From Sphingobacterium populi (GTDB lineage Bacteria; Bacteroidota; Bacteroidia; Sphingobacteriales; Sphingobacteriaceae), in the NCBI RefSeq assembly GCF_001586775.1, contig NZ_LQXS01000002.1, positions 248,001 to 312,000 of the forward strand: a DNA stretch of 64,000 nucleotides, given 5' to 3'. Below are positions 10,673-20,860 of the stretch, piece by piece (within the stretch, counting starts at the first letter, position 1; every line of letters starts with the position of its first letter). Below the pieces are notes generated by a model. It did no database searches. It was not told the origin of the DNA and saw nothing but the letters and a program-made list of their open reading frames with translations. Position numbers and translations under genes: made by a program.

Positions 10673-11490
10673 CCAATAATTGCTTTTTTTCTGTTAATGC
10701 CCCATCTATATCCGCCAATGCCTCCAGCTGTCTGAATCACCCGGTGGCAAGGTATCAAAAAGGCGATTGGATTTCTTCCGATCGATGTCCCAACTGCTCT
10801 GTGCGCTAGTGGCGTACCTATCGCATGAGCAATTTGTCCGTAGCTACACAACGATCCTGTTGGGATTTCTAATAAGCATTGCCATACTTTGAGTTGAAAT
10901 TCCGTACCCTTTAGATGTAATTTGACTCGAGGCATATCTGTCCAGTCGTGCTGAAAGATGCGAAGAGCTTTTGCCTGTATCTCATTATGTTGCGCTGCAA
11001 ACGTTGCATTAGGGAATTGGGCAATCAAATGCTGTACCTGCGATTCCCGATCTTGAGTTATAAAACTCAGATGGCAAATGCCTTTACTCGTATTGGCGAT
11101 CAATATTTCGCCAAATCGTGTCGTGTTTATATGGTAGTCGATTTGTAAGTGTTTGCCTCCGTGCTTGTATTCGGCAGGAGTCATCCCTTCTAGTTGTACA
11201 AACATATCGTGCAATCGACTAGTACTTGATAAGCCAGTAGCTTCGCTAGCTTGCCAAAGTGTTGCTTTCTCTTTTCTCAACAATTCTTTCGCATGTGATA
11301 CGCTGATATACTGTAAAAATCTTTTCGGAGTTGTGCCTGCCCATTCTGCAAAAAGCCGCTGAAAATGAAATGGGCTCAAATGTACTTGCTGTGCAATCTC
11401 CTCCAAACTAGGTTGTTTTCCAAAATTATCAGTGATATATGCAATCGCTTTTTCAATCCGTTTGTAATTGACGGCGGTCAGGTCTTCCAT
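10648..11490 (-). CDS. Ada-like AraC regulator / O6-methylguanine-DNA methyltransferase
   Basis: 280 residues from MEDLTAVNYKR. Residues about 8-110 are an AraC-type double HTH (LEEIAQQVHLSPFHFQRLF ... GMTPAEYKHGG). Residues about 190-275 are the methyltransferase domain with the acceptor Cys248 in IPCHRVI and the following GGYRWG. The N-terminal zinc domain of E. coli Ada, which senses methylphosphotriesters, is absent, so activation must work differently, perhaps by methylation of Cys248. It heads a two-gene adaptive-response operon with alkB. The in-frame extension to 11568 was not used because it adds residues unlike the family. Confidence 0.92.
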   Translation of the reverse strand: MEDLTAVNYKRIEKAIAYITDNFGKQPSLEEIAQQVHLSPFHFQRLFAEWAGTTPKRFLQYISVSHAKELLRKEKATLWQASEATGLSSTSRLHDMFVQLEGMTPAEYKHGGKHLQIDYHINTTRFGEILIANTSKGICHLSFITQDRESQVQHLIAQFPNATFAAQHNEIQAKALRIFQHDWTDMPRVKLHLKGTEFQLKVWQCLLEIPTGSLCSYGQIAHAIGTPLAHRAVGTSIGRNPIAFLIPCHRVIQTAGGIGGYRWGINRKKAIIGWEAATHQ

Positions 11491-11631
11491 GTCCTTATTG
11501 TATGTATATTTCAAAGGTCGGAAAGATAGCACGTAAATAAAATCCGAAATTTGCTGAATTCCAAACACAATCCCTAATTTTGCATTGAATTACATACTAC
11601 GTTATCCATTCCTGTCAATAATTCAATAATA

Positions 11632-13404
11632 ATGAACATAACCACCAAGCTCTACCGCTTCATCGATCAGCTCAACAAATGGCGTATGCAAAAAATTTCT
11701 AATAGAAATTTTTTGATTCTGGTGGCCTTATTGGTTGGTATTGTAGGAGGCTTGGCAGCGGCGCTGCTGAAAGGCATGACGCACGGCATCGCAGCATTTT
11801 TGCAAGATGAAGTGCGCTCCCAATATAAATATTATTTGTACCTGCTTTTTCCTTTAGTAGGTATTCTACTAAGTGTAGTGTATGTGCGCCGATTTATCCG
11901 CAAAAAAGAATTGGGCCACGGGATGACACCTATAATGTATGCGATATCGCGCAACTCCAGCAAGATTGAACCTCATAATATCTACTCACAGATTGTTACG
12001 AGTGCCATTACAGTTGGTTTCGGAGGGTCATCAGGACTCGAAGCGCCTATTGCATATTCTGGAGCAGCGATTGGCTCAAACATGGGGCGCTTCTTTGGTC
12101 TGAGCTATCGCGAAGTTACATTGTTGCTAGCTTGCGGTGCTGCTGCTGGTATTTCTGGAGCTTTTAATAGTCCGGTTGCAGGTATGATTTTTGCTATCGA
12201 AATCCTACTACCTGAGTTTTCCATTCCGGTATTTATCCCTTTATTGATTTCTACAGCTACAGCAGCCGTTATTTCTAGATCCATTTATAGCGAGCCATTA
12301 TTCCATTTAGTCACCGACGATTGGGTGTTTAGTGCTTTGTTTTTCTATATCTTACTTGCCTTTATTGTAGGAGGTTTTTCGATCTATTTTGCCAAGCTTG
12401 CCGGTTGGTTACGTATGCAATACAATAAGGTGCACAATCCATATCGCAAGGTTTGGATTAGCGGTATCAGTTTGGGAATACTTATTTTTATCTTCCCTGC
12501 CCTCTATGGTGAAGGCTATTTGGCAATCCAACAAATTCTTGATGGTAACCATATGGCCATGTTGCAGAATAGCATATTTGCCGACTACAGTCAGACCGGT
12601 ATTATGGTCGTGATATTTGCCCTATGTACGGTGTTTGCCAAAACATTTGCCGCACTAATCACATTGAATGGTGGTGGTAATGGTGGCGTTTTTGGTCCGA
12701 GCCTAGTGGTTGGTGGTTTGTTGGGATTTGCTTTTTCGTACGGTCTGAATCTCACAGGAGTGGTAGATCTTAATATTGCGAATTTCACTGTGGCAGGCAT
12801 GGCAGGAGCTCTTGCAGGTATGATGCATGCGCCATTAACCGCTATATTCTTGATCGCCGAAATCACCGGTGGCTATGCATTGATGGTACCTTTGATGTTA
12901 GTTACGGCAATAGCTTATTTTATAAATCGAGTAACCTTAAAGCATTCCATATATACCAAAGGATTGGCTGAGCAAGGCGATTTGATAAGCCACGAGGATA
13001 AAGATCGTACCGTGTTGAGTATGATGAAGCTACGCTATGTACTGGAGAATAATTTTACCATCTTGCGGCCTGATGAGTTTCCGCAAGAGCGGAGTCATGA
13101 TATTATTCATACTAAACGTAATATCTTTCCGGTGGTGGATTTTGAAAGTAAGTTTTTGGGAGTTATCTATAGCGAACGCTTACTAGAAATTCTACTCGGC
13201 GAACATCCAGAAGGTTTGAAAAAAACTATGGCTGAGCTGGCAGAAAAACCGATCGATACCGTTTCTCTTGATGCAAATATGGAGCTCGTGATGCAGAAGA
13301 TGAATCGTGAAGATGTGTGGATTTTGCCCGTATTAGATGAAAACGGCTACTATCAAGGTTTTGTTTCCAAATCCGCCGTGTTTAATAAATACCGAGCTTA
13401 TTAG
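11632..13404 (+). CDS. ClC-family chloride channel/antiporter with C-terminal CBS pair
   Basis: 590-residue membrane protein. About ten to twelve hydrophobic helices span residues 25-440, followed by two CBS motifs (about 470-590, ending ILPVLDENGYYQGFVSK). The third ClC signature is clear (NGGVFGPSLVVGG). The gating glutamate is kept in GGSSGLEAPIAYSGAAIGSN. The first signature, usually GSGIP, reads GHGMTP, so the central serine that coordinates the anion is lacking; this is common in a Bacteroidota subgroup but makes ion preference uncertain. CBS domains suggest nucleotide regulation. Transcribed divergently from the ada-alkB pair. Confidence 0.9.
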   Translation: MNITTKLYRFIDQLNKWRMQKISNRNFLILVALLVGIVGGLAAALLKGMTHGIAAFLQDEVRSQYKYYLYLLFPLVGILLSVVYVRRFIRKKELGHGMTPIMYAISRNSSKIEPHNIYSQIVTSAITVGFGGSSGLEAPIAYSGAAIGSNMGRFFGLSYREVTLLLACGAAAGISGAFNSPVAGMIFAIEILLPEFSIPVFIPLLISTATAAVISRSIYSEPLFHLVTDDWVFSALFFYILLAFIVGGFSIYFAKLAGWLRMQYNKVHNPYRKVWISGISLGILIFIFPALYGEGYLAIQQILDGNHMAMLQNSIFADYSQTGIMVVIFALCTVFAKTFAALITLNGGGNGGVFGPSLVVGGLLGFAFSYGLNLTGVVDLNIANFTVAGMAGALAGMMHAPLTAIFLIAEITGGYALMVPLMLVTAIAYFINRVTLKHSIYTKGLAEQGDLISHEDKDRTVLSMMKLRYVLENNFTILRPDEFPQERSHDIIHTKRNIFPVVDFESKFLGVIYSERLLEILLGEHPEGLKKTMAELAEKPIDTVSLDANMELVMQKMNREDVWILPVLDENGYYQGFVSKSAVFNKYRAY

Positions 13405-13502
13405 TACGGCAAGCATCCTATTTTGATCGCTAAGATCATAATCTCGCGTGTCGCTGATATGGCGGCACTACGGCTTATGGATCAAATCACGAGAAATGCT
13501 GA

Positions 13503-14773
13503 TTAAGCTTTTGAGGGATTTTGTGTATACTGTAATCCTTTGGGATAATGTTTAGCAAGCGCTTCTTTCCAACTAATTCCTGTTAGATTGTCTTTTTTAC
13601 TTGTACCAACTCCTGCTACGTGAGACCAAATACCATACGTAGTAGCCGGATTATAATCCAAGAGGTATTCTTCAAAAAAAGCAGCGCTTTCTAGCCAAGA
13701 GCAGTTAGTTTCTTGTATCAGATAAAGGGATAAAACCGTGCGCGCTTCTGAAGGAAGGTTTCCCGTGCTTTTTAAGATGTCGATCGTTTCATCTATAAAA
13801 GACTCGCCGGTATGGCCCGACTTCCAGTCTGCTTCATCTAACACGTTTGCTCGTTCTGGAGTTGTCGTGCCATGATGACCCGATAGTTTGAAGTATACAT
13901 TAGGATACTTTTTGAGCATAAAGCGAAAGTAATCGCGCCAAAAAAGACGAGCAGTTCTTCGCTCCAAACGCTTTTTGTTAGTTGGCGTCATTGCCGCATG
14001 CAAACGATGATAAACAAGTATGGGCGATAGCACGCCAGTAGCCATATAAGGTGATATCAACGTGAAATCATGAAATCCTTTATATGCATCTTCTAAAATC
14101 ATCTCCAGATTTTTGAGGCCATTCTGCTCACCACCAATTAACTTCTTGCCCGCAATGGAATCAACTTCTTGCTCTGAAAACCCTAAAGTTGCAAGCGAGG
14201 GAATTTCTGTAGATTCTAAATGATTTGGAATAAGAATTTGATCAATCGCAGGTAGCACCGGTCTTACTTGGCTCTCGCGCTCCACCTTTTTTTGAACAGC
14301 GTAAATGATTCTGGTATATCTCGTATCGGAAAAGGAAGATCTTCCTTATGATACATTGTATGCCCAATAAAATGCTTCAGATTGATGCGGCAAGATTGCC
14401 ATAAAGCAGATTCTACTTTTTCGGAAATTTGTGTCTCGCGTTGAGCGACTTCACGATGATGATAAACTTCATCTGCGTCATACTTTACTGCCAAACGGGG
14501 TATAATCTCTTCAGGATATCCATAGTAAGTTAAAAGATCTCCTCCCAAATCGCGTAAGCTCTCTTTAAAAGATTGTACTGTTTCAAGGATAAATTGTGCA
14601 CGCAAAGCACCCGTGTTTTTACCACCATATTTGTTGGTATTATAGTAGCGGGGATCGAAGCAATATACTGGAATTACTAAATCAGCTTTTTGGACTGCCT
14701 CGAGTAGAATCTCATTGTCGTGTAAGCGCAAATCATTCCTGAACCAAACAAGAACAACCTTCTTTTTATCCAT
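13503..14773 (-). pseudogene. Cryptochrome DASH/photolyase-family protein, frame broken near 14287-14293
   Basis: N-terminal frame 14264-14773 (MDKKKVVLVWFRNDLRLHDN) is the photolyase alpha/beta domain that can bind an antenna cofactor. The C-terminal frame 13503-14285 is the FAD-binding helical domain (FSPYMATGVLSP-like segment LISPYMATGVLSPILVY, RLFWRDYFRFM, WLESAAFFEEYLLDYNPATT). They should be one protein of about 420 residues: adding one A to the A7 run makes ESFTLFKKKVERESQVRPVL across the join. FYFKLSGHH and the NWLNV-like replacement WLESAAFFEE point to the DASH type, but exact substrate class is uncertain. Confidence 0.85.
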
Positions 14774-14983
14774 AAATTGTGTGAATCTTACTTATTACAA
14801 ATATAAGTTTTAAAGAGCGCAATAGGGCAATAGGTCTTATATTTGACACGATTAAGACATTGTACAACACGTATAAAATCGGGAACGAGACCGTAATAAA
14901 ACAAAACATCAAACGTGGGTGTTCTAATCTTGAAAATAATTCTACTTATAAGTTCTTCGAGAACTAAAAAATAAATTCAGAGT

Positions 14984-15846
14984 ATGAGTATGCTTATTAG
15001 CGGACTTAATAGCTATTTGGGGAGGCGAGCGGCGAGTAATTTAGCTTCAGACGAATTTCAGGTATTTGGGCTGATTAGAGACGTAAAGCTGTTTGAGGCA
15101 ACTGGTTTTGAGCCTGTAACAGCTAATTTGCTGTCGGTCGATTTATTGAGGAAAGAGCATGCTTATATGGATTGTGCAGTGAACGATTTTGAGGTAGGGA
15201 TTTGTTTTGCACCCTCAACCAACCTTGATGATCAAGTAAGTTTGCAGGTTGAACTTACCAGAATCAAAAATTTCATCACTCTACTACAAACTAACAAATG
15301 TAACCGTGTTATATACTTTGCTCGCTTGGTAGACCAAAATTATATCAGATACATCCAACAGTTATTTATCGAGTATGCTATCGACTACACAATTGTCATC
15401 GCTAATATTGCCTTAGGAAAACACAGCCTTGCTGATCGCTATTTCCGACAACTTATGTCCGAAAAATATGTGTGGTACGATGAGGCTATGGCTAATGTAG
15501 AGTTTAGACCCATAGCTGCGCTTGATGTGCTTCGGTGGATTCGTTCGATCAGCTGGAAGACTGAGTTCATCAATCAGATACTCGAGTTGGGTGGTGTGCA
15601 GAAGATGAGCGTTAAAGAGCTATTTCGATTGTATAAAAGCCTCAATAAGGTGAATAACGTCGCGTCGCTGTGCCTCACTTTTTATACAACTTGTTTTTTC
15701 AGCGTAAAAGAAAATTACATAAAGAGGATCACTTCGAAATCAAACGAATGTTTCGTTATGAATATCCTCTTGATAATTCAGCTTGGGCCAAACGTGTTTC
15801 CTTTTCCTTCACACCAATCGAAGAAGTCATATTGTATGACCAGTAA
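14984..15846 (+). pseudogene. Atypical NAD(P)-binding SDR-like protein, frame broken near 15657-15668
   Basis: Starts MSMLISGLNSYLGRRAASNL, a divergent Rossmann motif (GLNSYLG instead of GxxGxxG). Residues to about 225 keep an NmrA/epimerase-like pattern (FEVGICFAPSTN, KCNRVIYFARLV). In the starting frame the C terminus turns into unconvincing sequence ending at 15877. In the third frame the DNA from 15658 reads RVAVPHFLYNLFFQRKRK and ends SFTPIEEVILYDQ at 15846, which looks like real protein. One missing base, for example CC read as C, would reconcile both. It precedes ubiD by about 90 bp. Confidence 0.65.
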
Positions 15847-15938
15847 ATCGCCAAAAACTTTAATAGGTATTTTTTAGCGTTTTAATAAAAAGACGGTGTT
15901 TATACTGTTACTTTTGTGTTAGCTACATAGAATATGAT

Positions 15939-17777
15939 ATGGGATACAAAAGTTTAGCCGATTGCGTTGCAGATCTAGAACAGCATGGTCATCTTATTAG
16001 AATAAAAGAAGAGGTAGATCCTTACCTAGAGATGGCTGCGATACATATGCGGGTGTATGATGCTGCTGGACCAGCAATCTTTTTTGAGCGTATTAAGGGA
16101 AGTCAATTTCCGGCAGTTTCAAACTTGTTCGGTACGCTAGATAGATCGAAGTTTATGTTCCGCGACTCACTAGCCAATGTAAAAAAGCTAGTAGACGTCA
16201 AAATGGATCCCATGTCGGTAGTAAAAAAACCATTTTACTACGCAGGTTCGGCAATGACTGCTCTTGGTGCATTACCTTGGAAGAAGAAAAGTGGTGCTCC
16301 AATTCTTCACGGGCGTACTACGATTTCTGCTTTGCCCCAAATTGTCAACTGGCCGATGGACGGCGGTGCATTCGTCACAATGCCTCAGGTCTATACAGAA
16401 GATGCAGATCGTCCTGGAATCATGAATGCCAATTTGGGCATGTATCGTATTCAGCTTTCTGGCAATGAGTATATTCCCGATGAAGAGATTGGTTTACATT
16501 ATCAATTGCATCGTGGAATAGGAGTGCATCAAGCTAAAGCTAATGCGTTAGGTAAGCCATTGAAAGTTTCGATTTTTGTAGGTGGCCCGCCATCTCACCC
16601 ACTTTCTGCCGTGATGCCGCTGCCAGAAGGTTTGTCTGAAACGATCTTTGCTGGCGCATTGGGCAACAGAAGATTTAGATATTTCTATGATGAAGAAGGT
16701 TTTTGCCTTTCGGCAGATGCCGACTTTGTAATTACTGGCACCGTATATCCTAATGAGAATAAGCCCGAAGGCCCTTTTGGTGATCATATTGGCTATTATT
16801 CGCTAACGCATCCATTTCCGCTGATGAAAGTACATCGGGTGTATCACCGCAAAAATGCGATCTGGTCTTTTACCGTGGTGGGCAGACCGCCACAAGAAGA
16901 TACCAGTTTTGGTGCGCTAATTCACGAAATAACAGGAGCGGCGATTCCGATGGAGATCAATGGTTTACATGCAGTACATGCTGTTGACGCTGCTGGTGTG
17001 CATCCACTGCTGTTCGCTATAGGTAGCGAAAGATATACACCTTATCAGAAAGTGGACCGTCCGCAGGAACTTTTGACGATCGCCAATCAGATATTGGGTA
17101 AGAATCAATTGAGTCTAGCAAAATACTTGTTTATTTCTTCTTTTGAGGACAATCCAAAGCTTGATATTCATGATGTGGTAGGCTATCTCAGTCATATTCT
17201 CGAGCGAATAGAGTGGGATAGAGATGTGCATTTTCAGACCAATACGACAATAGATACCTTGGATTACTCTGGTGACGGATTGAATGCCGGGTCGAAGGTA
17301 GTTTTTGCTGCTGTCGGGTCACCCAAATATACATTGGCGACAGAAATACCTGTGGGTTTAGATTTTCAGCGACCTTTTGGCTCCGCAAAAATGGCTTTGC
17401 CTGGCGTGGTAGTGGTAGATGGAAGTGTTTTTGAAAGCTATGAGTCGGAGCAGCAGAAAATCGATGTCTGGAGTAATTCGATTGCCGTAGATCGGTTAAG
17501 CGGAATTAGGTTGATCGTTATAGCTGACGATGCTGAATTTGCTGCAGCATCACCAGCTAATTTTGTATGGGTCACCTTCACACGGAGCAACCCATCACAT
17601 GACATTTATGGAGTAGATGCTTCCGTCAGATTCAAACACTGGGGGTGTAATGGTCCGTTAATCATCGATGCACGTACAAAACCTCATCATGCGCCAGCAT
17701 TGATCAAAGATCCAGCCGTAGAAAGGCGCATAGATCAATTAGGTACAAGAGGAGGGCCGCTTCACGGTATTATTTAA
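15939..17777 (+). CDS. UbiD-family decarboxylase (menaquinone-type)
   Basis: 612 residues. UbiD proteins use prenylated FMN to decarboxylate aromatic or unsaturated acids. Seen motifs include the N-terminal DLEQHGHLIRIKEEVDPYLE, FVGGPPSHPLSAVMPLPEGLSE, the signature EGPFGDHIGYYSL, and SFGALIHEITGAAIPMEI. Length and motifs fit the long Bacteroidota form usually annotated as menaquinone biosynthesis decarboxylase. Start ATG at 15939. No ubiX is in the window. A role in quinone synthesis is inferred from the family, not from neighbours. Confidence 0.9.
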   Translation: MGYKSLADCVADLEQHGHLIRIKEEVDPYLEMAAIHMRVYDAAGPAIFFERIKGSQFPAVSNLFGTLDRSKFMFRDSLANVKKLVDVKMDPMSVVKKPFYYAGSAMTALGALPWKKKSGAPILHGRTTISALPQIVNWPMDGGAFVTMPQVYTEDADRPGIMNANLGMYRIQLSGNEYIPDEEIGLHYQLHRGIGVHQAKANALGKPLKVSIFVGGPPSHPLSAVMPLPEGLSETIFAGALGNRRFRYFYDEEGFCLSADADFVITGTVYPNENKPEGPFGDHIGYYSLTHPFPLMKVHRVYHRKNAIWSFTVVGRPPQEDTSFGALIHEITGAAIPMEINGLHAVHAVDAAGVHPLLFAIGSERYTPYQKVDRPQELLTIANQILGKNQLSLAKYLFISSFEDNPKLDIHDVVGYLSHILERIEWDRDVHFQTNTTIDTLDYSGDGLNAGSKVVFAAVGSPKYTLATEIPVGLDFQRPFGSAKMALPGVVVVDGSVFESYESEQQKIDVWSNSIAVDRLSGIRLIVIADDAEFAAASPANFVWVTFTRSNPSHDIYGVDASVRFKHWGCNGPLIIDARTKPHHAPALIKDPAVERRIDQLGTRGGPLHGII

Positions 17778-17947
17778 TGTTTGTTTCAAGTATTTTCAAA
17801 ATTTAATACGATCGTATTAATCACTTTGTCTTTATGTTGTAAATAATTCAACAAAACATTAAAAACATTATGAATTTAGTTTTTTAATCTGTTTCTTTGT
17901 TATATAGTATTGATAGAAGATTCAATTCGATTAAAATTTAAGATTGT

Positions 17948-19637
17948 ATGTGCGGGATTATTGCAGCATTTGACATAAAAAAAAACAGAAGAATCGCTAA
18001 GGCCTCAAGTCTTAGAAATGTCTAAACGTATACGCCATAGAGGACCAGATTGGTCAGGCATATTTAGCTCTGCTAAAGCGCTTTTGGCGCATGAGCGGTT
18101 AGCGATCGTAGATCCGCAGTCGGGGAGCCAGCCTTTATATAGCGAAGACAAACAAGTGGTTTTAGCTGTAAATGGCGAGATCTACAATCATCGTGAACTT
18201 CGTGCGACATTACCTGATTATCCATTTGCGACACAATCCGATTCGGAAGTAATACTCGCCTTGTATTTAAAGCATGGAGCTTCGTTCATTGCCGATTTAA
18301 ATGGGATTTTTGGTTTTGCATTATACGACGCACGCAACGATAGTTTTTTAGTTGCTCGTGATCATATGGGTATCATACCATTGTATTACGGATATGACGA
18401 GGACGAACAATTGTTTGTTGCCTCAGAGTTGAAATCATTAGAAGGTTTTTGTACCCGCATAGAGCAATTTCCTCCGGGGCATTACATCCATAGCGCGGAA
18501 GGGCTTACTCCGAAAAAATGGTACAGCAAGGACTGGGAATCGTACGATGCGGTAAAGGAAAGTGATACTGATATCCAGGATCTGAAGCAAGCTTTGGAAG
18601 ATGCAGTGCATCGCCAATTAATGTCTGATGTTCCTTATGGTGTATTGCTTTCTGGAGGATTGGATTCGTCGGTAATTGCGGCGATCACGAAAAAATATGC
18701 TTCTAAACGCGTAGAATCGGATGATGCAGAAGAGGCATGGTATCCTCGTTTGCACTCTTTTGCGGTAGGATTAAAAGGCGCGCCGGATTTAATTGCAGCG
18801 AAGAAAGCCGCTGATCATATAGGCACGATTCACCATGAAATTAATTTCACTATTCAAGAAGGTTTAGATGCAGTTCGAGATGTGATTTATCACCTAGAAA
18901 CGTACGACGTAACGACCATTAGAGCGTCAACGCCGATGTATCTCTTGGCGCGTGTCATCAAGTCAATGGGAATCAAAATGGTGCTTTCTGGAGAAGGTTC
19001 TGATGAGCTATTTGGTGGATACTTGTATTTTCACAAAGCTCCAAATGCCCAAGAATTTCACGAAGAAACTGTTCGTAAACTAAAAAAATTGTATCTGTAC
19101 GACTGTCTGCGTGCGAATAAGTCGCTTGCTGCATGGGGCGTAGAGGGTCGCGTACCGTTCTTAGATAAAGAATTCATGGACGTAGCGATGCGTATCAATC
19201 CAGCGGACAAAATGATCAAAGATGGTCGTATGGAAAAATGGGTAGTGCGTAAAGCTTTTGAAGATTATTTGCCAGAAAGTATTGCTTGGCGGCAAAAAGA
19301 GCAATTCTCGGATGGCGTAGGCTATAGTTGGATTGATACATTAAAGGCACAGGCAGAAGCAAAGGTAAGTGACGTTGCATTTGAGCAGGCGGCACAGCGT
19401 TTCCCTCTCAATACGCCAAAGAATAAAGAAGAGTTCTATTACCGCACGATCTTTGAATCCCATTTTCCATCTGAAGCAGCAGCGAGTACTGTGCCATCTG
19501 TAAAATCAGTGGCTTGTAGCACGCCGGAGGCATTGGCATGGGACGCATCATTTCAAAATGTTAACGATCCATCAGGTCGCGCAGTAGCTAATGTGCATAA
19601 CGATAGCTATGCAAAAACTCCAGAGCAAGTTGTTTAG
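17948..19637 (+). pseudogene. asnB: Asparagine synthase B, frame changed in an A9 run at 17977-17985
   Basis: Glutamine-dependent asparagine synthetase. The main frame (from 18018, MSKRIRHRGPDWSGIF) holds most of the glutaminase domain, then the synthetase domain with the ATP-binding SGGLDSSVIAA and SGEGSDELFGGY. The essential N-terminal nucleophile Cys2 lies upstream in another frame: ATG at 17948 reads MCGIIAAFDIK and then runs into the A9 tract. With eight A the sequence reads on as KTEESLRPQVLEMSKRIR, exactly the family pattern; nine A gives a shift. Without the correction the protein would lack glutaminase activity. Total corrected length is about 562 residues. Confidence 0.88.
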
Positions 19638-19659
19638 CTAAGTACAGCACACAGCTAAT

Positions 19660-19697
19660 AAAAAAGACAAGCATCCAATTGGATGCTTGTCTTTTTT
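19660..19697 (+). terminator. Palindromic terminator after asnB
   Basis: Perfect 38-nt palindrome (19660-19697) with A6 at the left and T6 at the right, 23 nt past the asnB stop; it can work on both strands. Confidence 0.85.
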
Positions 19698-19782
19698 ATT
19701 AAGAATAAATCTATAATTTAATAACAGTATTTAAATTTAAAAATTATTTACCCTAATTAGTAAATATAGTTAAAATAATTTC

Positions 19783-19790
19783 TATATTTG
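19783..19790 (+). promoter_or_regulatory. Possible -7 box TATATTTG
   Basis: Matches the Bacteroidota TAnnTTTG box exactly, but it ends only 3 bp before the ATG at 19794. If used, the mRNA would be leaderless; chance is quite possible in this AT-rich DNA. Confidence 0.25.
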
Positions 19791-19793
19791 AAA

Positions 19794-20045
19794 ATGATTG
19801 AAGAATCAGAGAAGATTATAGACCATTATTTAGCTAATAACAAAATAGCTGCTACACTCGAGTCAGAAGATTTAGCGTTATTAAAAAAAATGTTATATGG
19901 TTTTGTAAAAGTAAAAGGGGATCTGATATCAACCAGTACACTTTTAGCCTACTGTTCACAGGTGTTGACCAGTAAGAAAAGCTTCACGCGCGATTTGGCG
20001 AAAGTGTGTAACAAAGCTTTGGAAATAATTCTTGAAAAAAGTTGA
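19794..20045 (+). CDS. Small protein of unknown function (83 aa)
   Basis: 83 residues from MIEESEKIIDHYLANNKIAA; the preceding TTG at 19788 is not preferred. Predicted to be mostly helical (repeated LEDxALLKKML and LAKVCNKALEIILEKS patterns), without signal peptide, membrane segment or metal motif. I do not recognise a family. Normal-looking codon use and isolation between two terminators or hairpins suggest a real single-gene transcript. Confidence 0.6.
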   Translation: MIEESEKIIDHYLANNKIAATLESEDLALLKKMLYGFVKVKGDLISTSTLLAYCSQVLTSKKSFTRDLAKVCNKALEIILEKS

Positions 20046-20084
20046 ATAGTGCCAGATCAATCTTTTTGAAAAGATTAATAAAAA

Positions 20085-20164
20085 AGGCGATACGGGGAGT
20101 ATCGCCTATAATCACACTAACTATTAATAAAAACCCTATGGAACTAGGTGTTTTTCGAATCTAA
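20085..20164 (+). repeat. GGGGA-loop hairpin element, copy 4, with mini-ORF
   Basis: Perfect 9-bp stem AGGCGATAC/GTATCGCCT (20085-20093 with 20099-20107) around GGGGA (20094-20098), preceded by an A run. The tail (CACTAACTATTAATAAAAACC) is a weaker version of the tail in copies 1-3. An 8-codon frame MELGVFRI starts 30 nt after the stem (20138-20164). The stem sequence shares nothing with the other copies, only shape and loop. Confidence 0.6.
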
Positions 20165-20356
20165 AAGGCTATACAAAAAGCGGCGCAAAGCTTCGCGCTT
20201 ATTAGCTCAACTTTTCGTTTAGCGATATATAAAGATAAATAGTATTGCTATATTATACAATAGGAATGAGAAAAAAACCCCAATATTTAGCTTAAATAAT
20301 ACAACTAATTGATTTTAAGCTTTTTAATTTTTTTATTAACATGTTTTTTAGGGAAA
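20165..20356. other. AT-rich intergenic DNA
   Basis: Stretch between hairpin copy 4 and the NUDIX stop, very AT-rich. No ORF or clear terminator was seen here. Confidence 0.4.
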
Positions 20357-20830
20357 TTATCTTGTTCTTTGCGCTGTTTTCCAGTTTAGGTAGCTATCCC
20401 AAGCCGCTTTATCAGTTCTAAATGTGAAAATATCTGTAATGTCTTGTGTAGCAGCCACGAGCCTAAATTTAATCTCCTTATCAGGATTATCCGCAGCAAG
20501 TACGTGTGTCGGCATAAACATCGCATGATCTGCCGTTAGATCTTTTCCAGACTTTGGTCTTATAAGATAGTAGATCGATATGATTTGGCTGTCATTGAAT
20601 GATGACTTTTCAAAAAAATCTGTCGTATACAAGTGCTGCACGATGTCAATCTCCAGATTGCATTCTTCCAAATACTCTCTCTTCAATGCATCAAGCAAGC
20701 CTTCTCCATATTCTAATCCGCCACCTGGAAATTTAGTAAAACAAAAGTTTCCGACTTGCTCATCGCTTACAAGTACCTCGTTTTCTTGATTTATTAATAT
20801 TCCATAAACCCTTACATTAAATAAATACAT
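20357..20830 (-). CDS. NUDIX hydrolase
   Basis: 157 residues. The Nudix box is GGLEYGEGLLDALKREYLEE, followed by CNL where the consensus has a Gly, so the catalytic glutamates and metal site are intact. Such enzymes hydrolyse nucleoside diphosphates linked to another group; the specific substrate is not predictable. Start ATG at 20830 (MYLFNVRVYGILIN). It is 30 bp downstream of the unknown gene at 20861-21601 on the same strand and is probably co-transcribed with it. Confidence 0.9.
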   Translation of the reverse strand: MYLFNVRVYGILINQENEVLVSDEQVGNFCFTKFPGGGLEYGEGLLDALKREYLEECNLEIDIVQHLYTTDFFEKSSFNDSQIISIYYLIRPKSGKDLTADHAMFMPTHVLAADNPDKEIKFRLVAATQDITDIFTFRTDKAAWDSYLNWKTAQRTR

Positions 20831-20860
20831 GTATTTAAAATTTCGTATTTAAAGATATTA

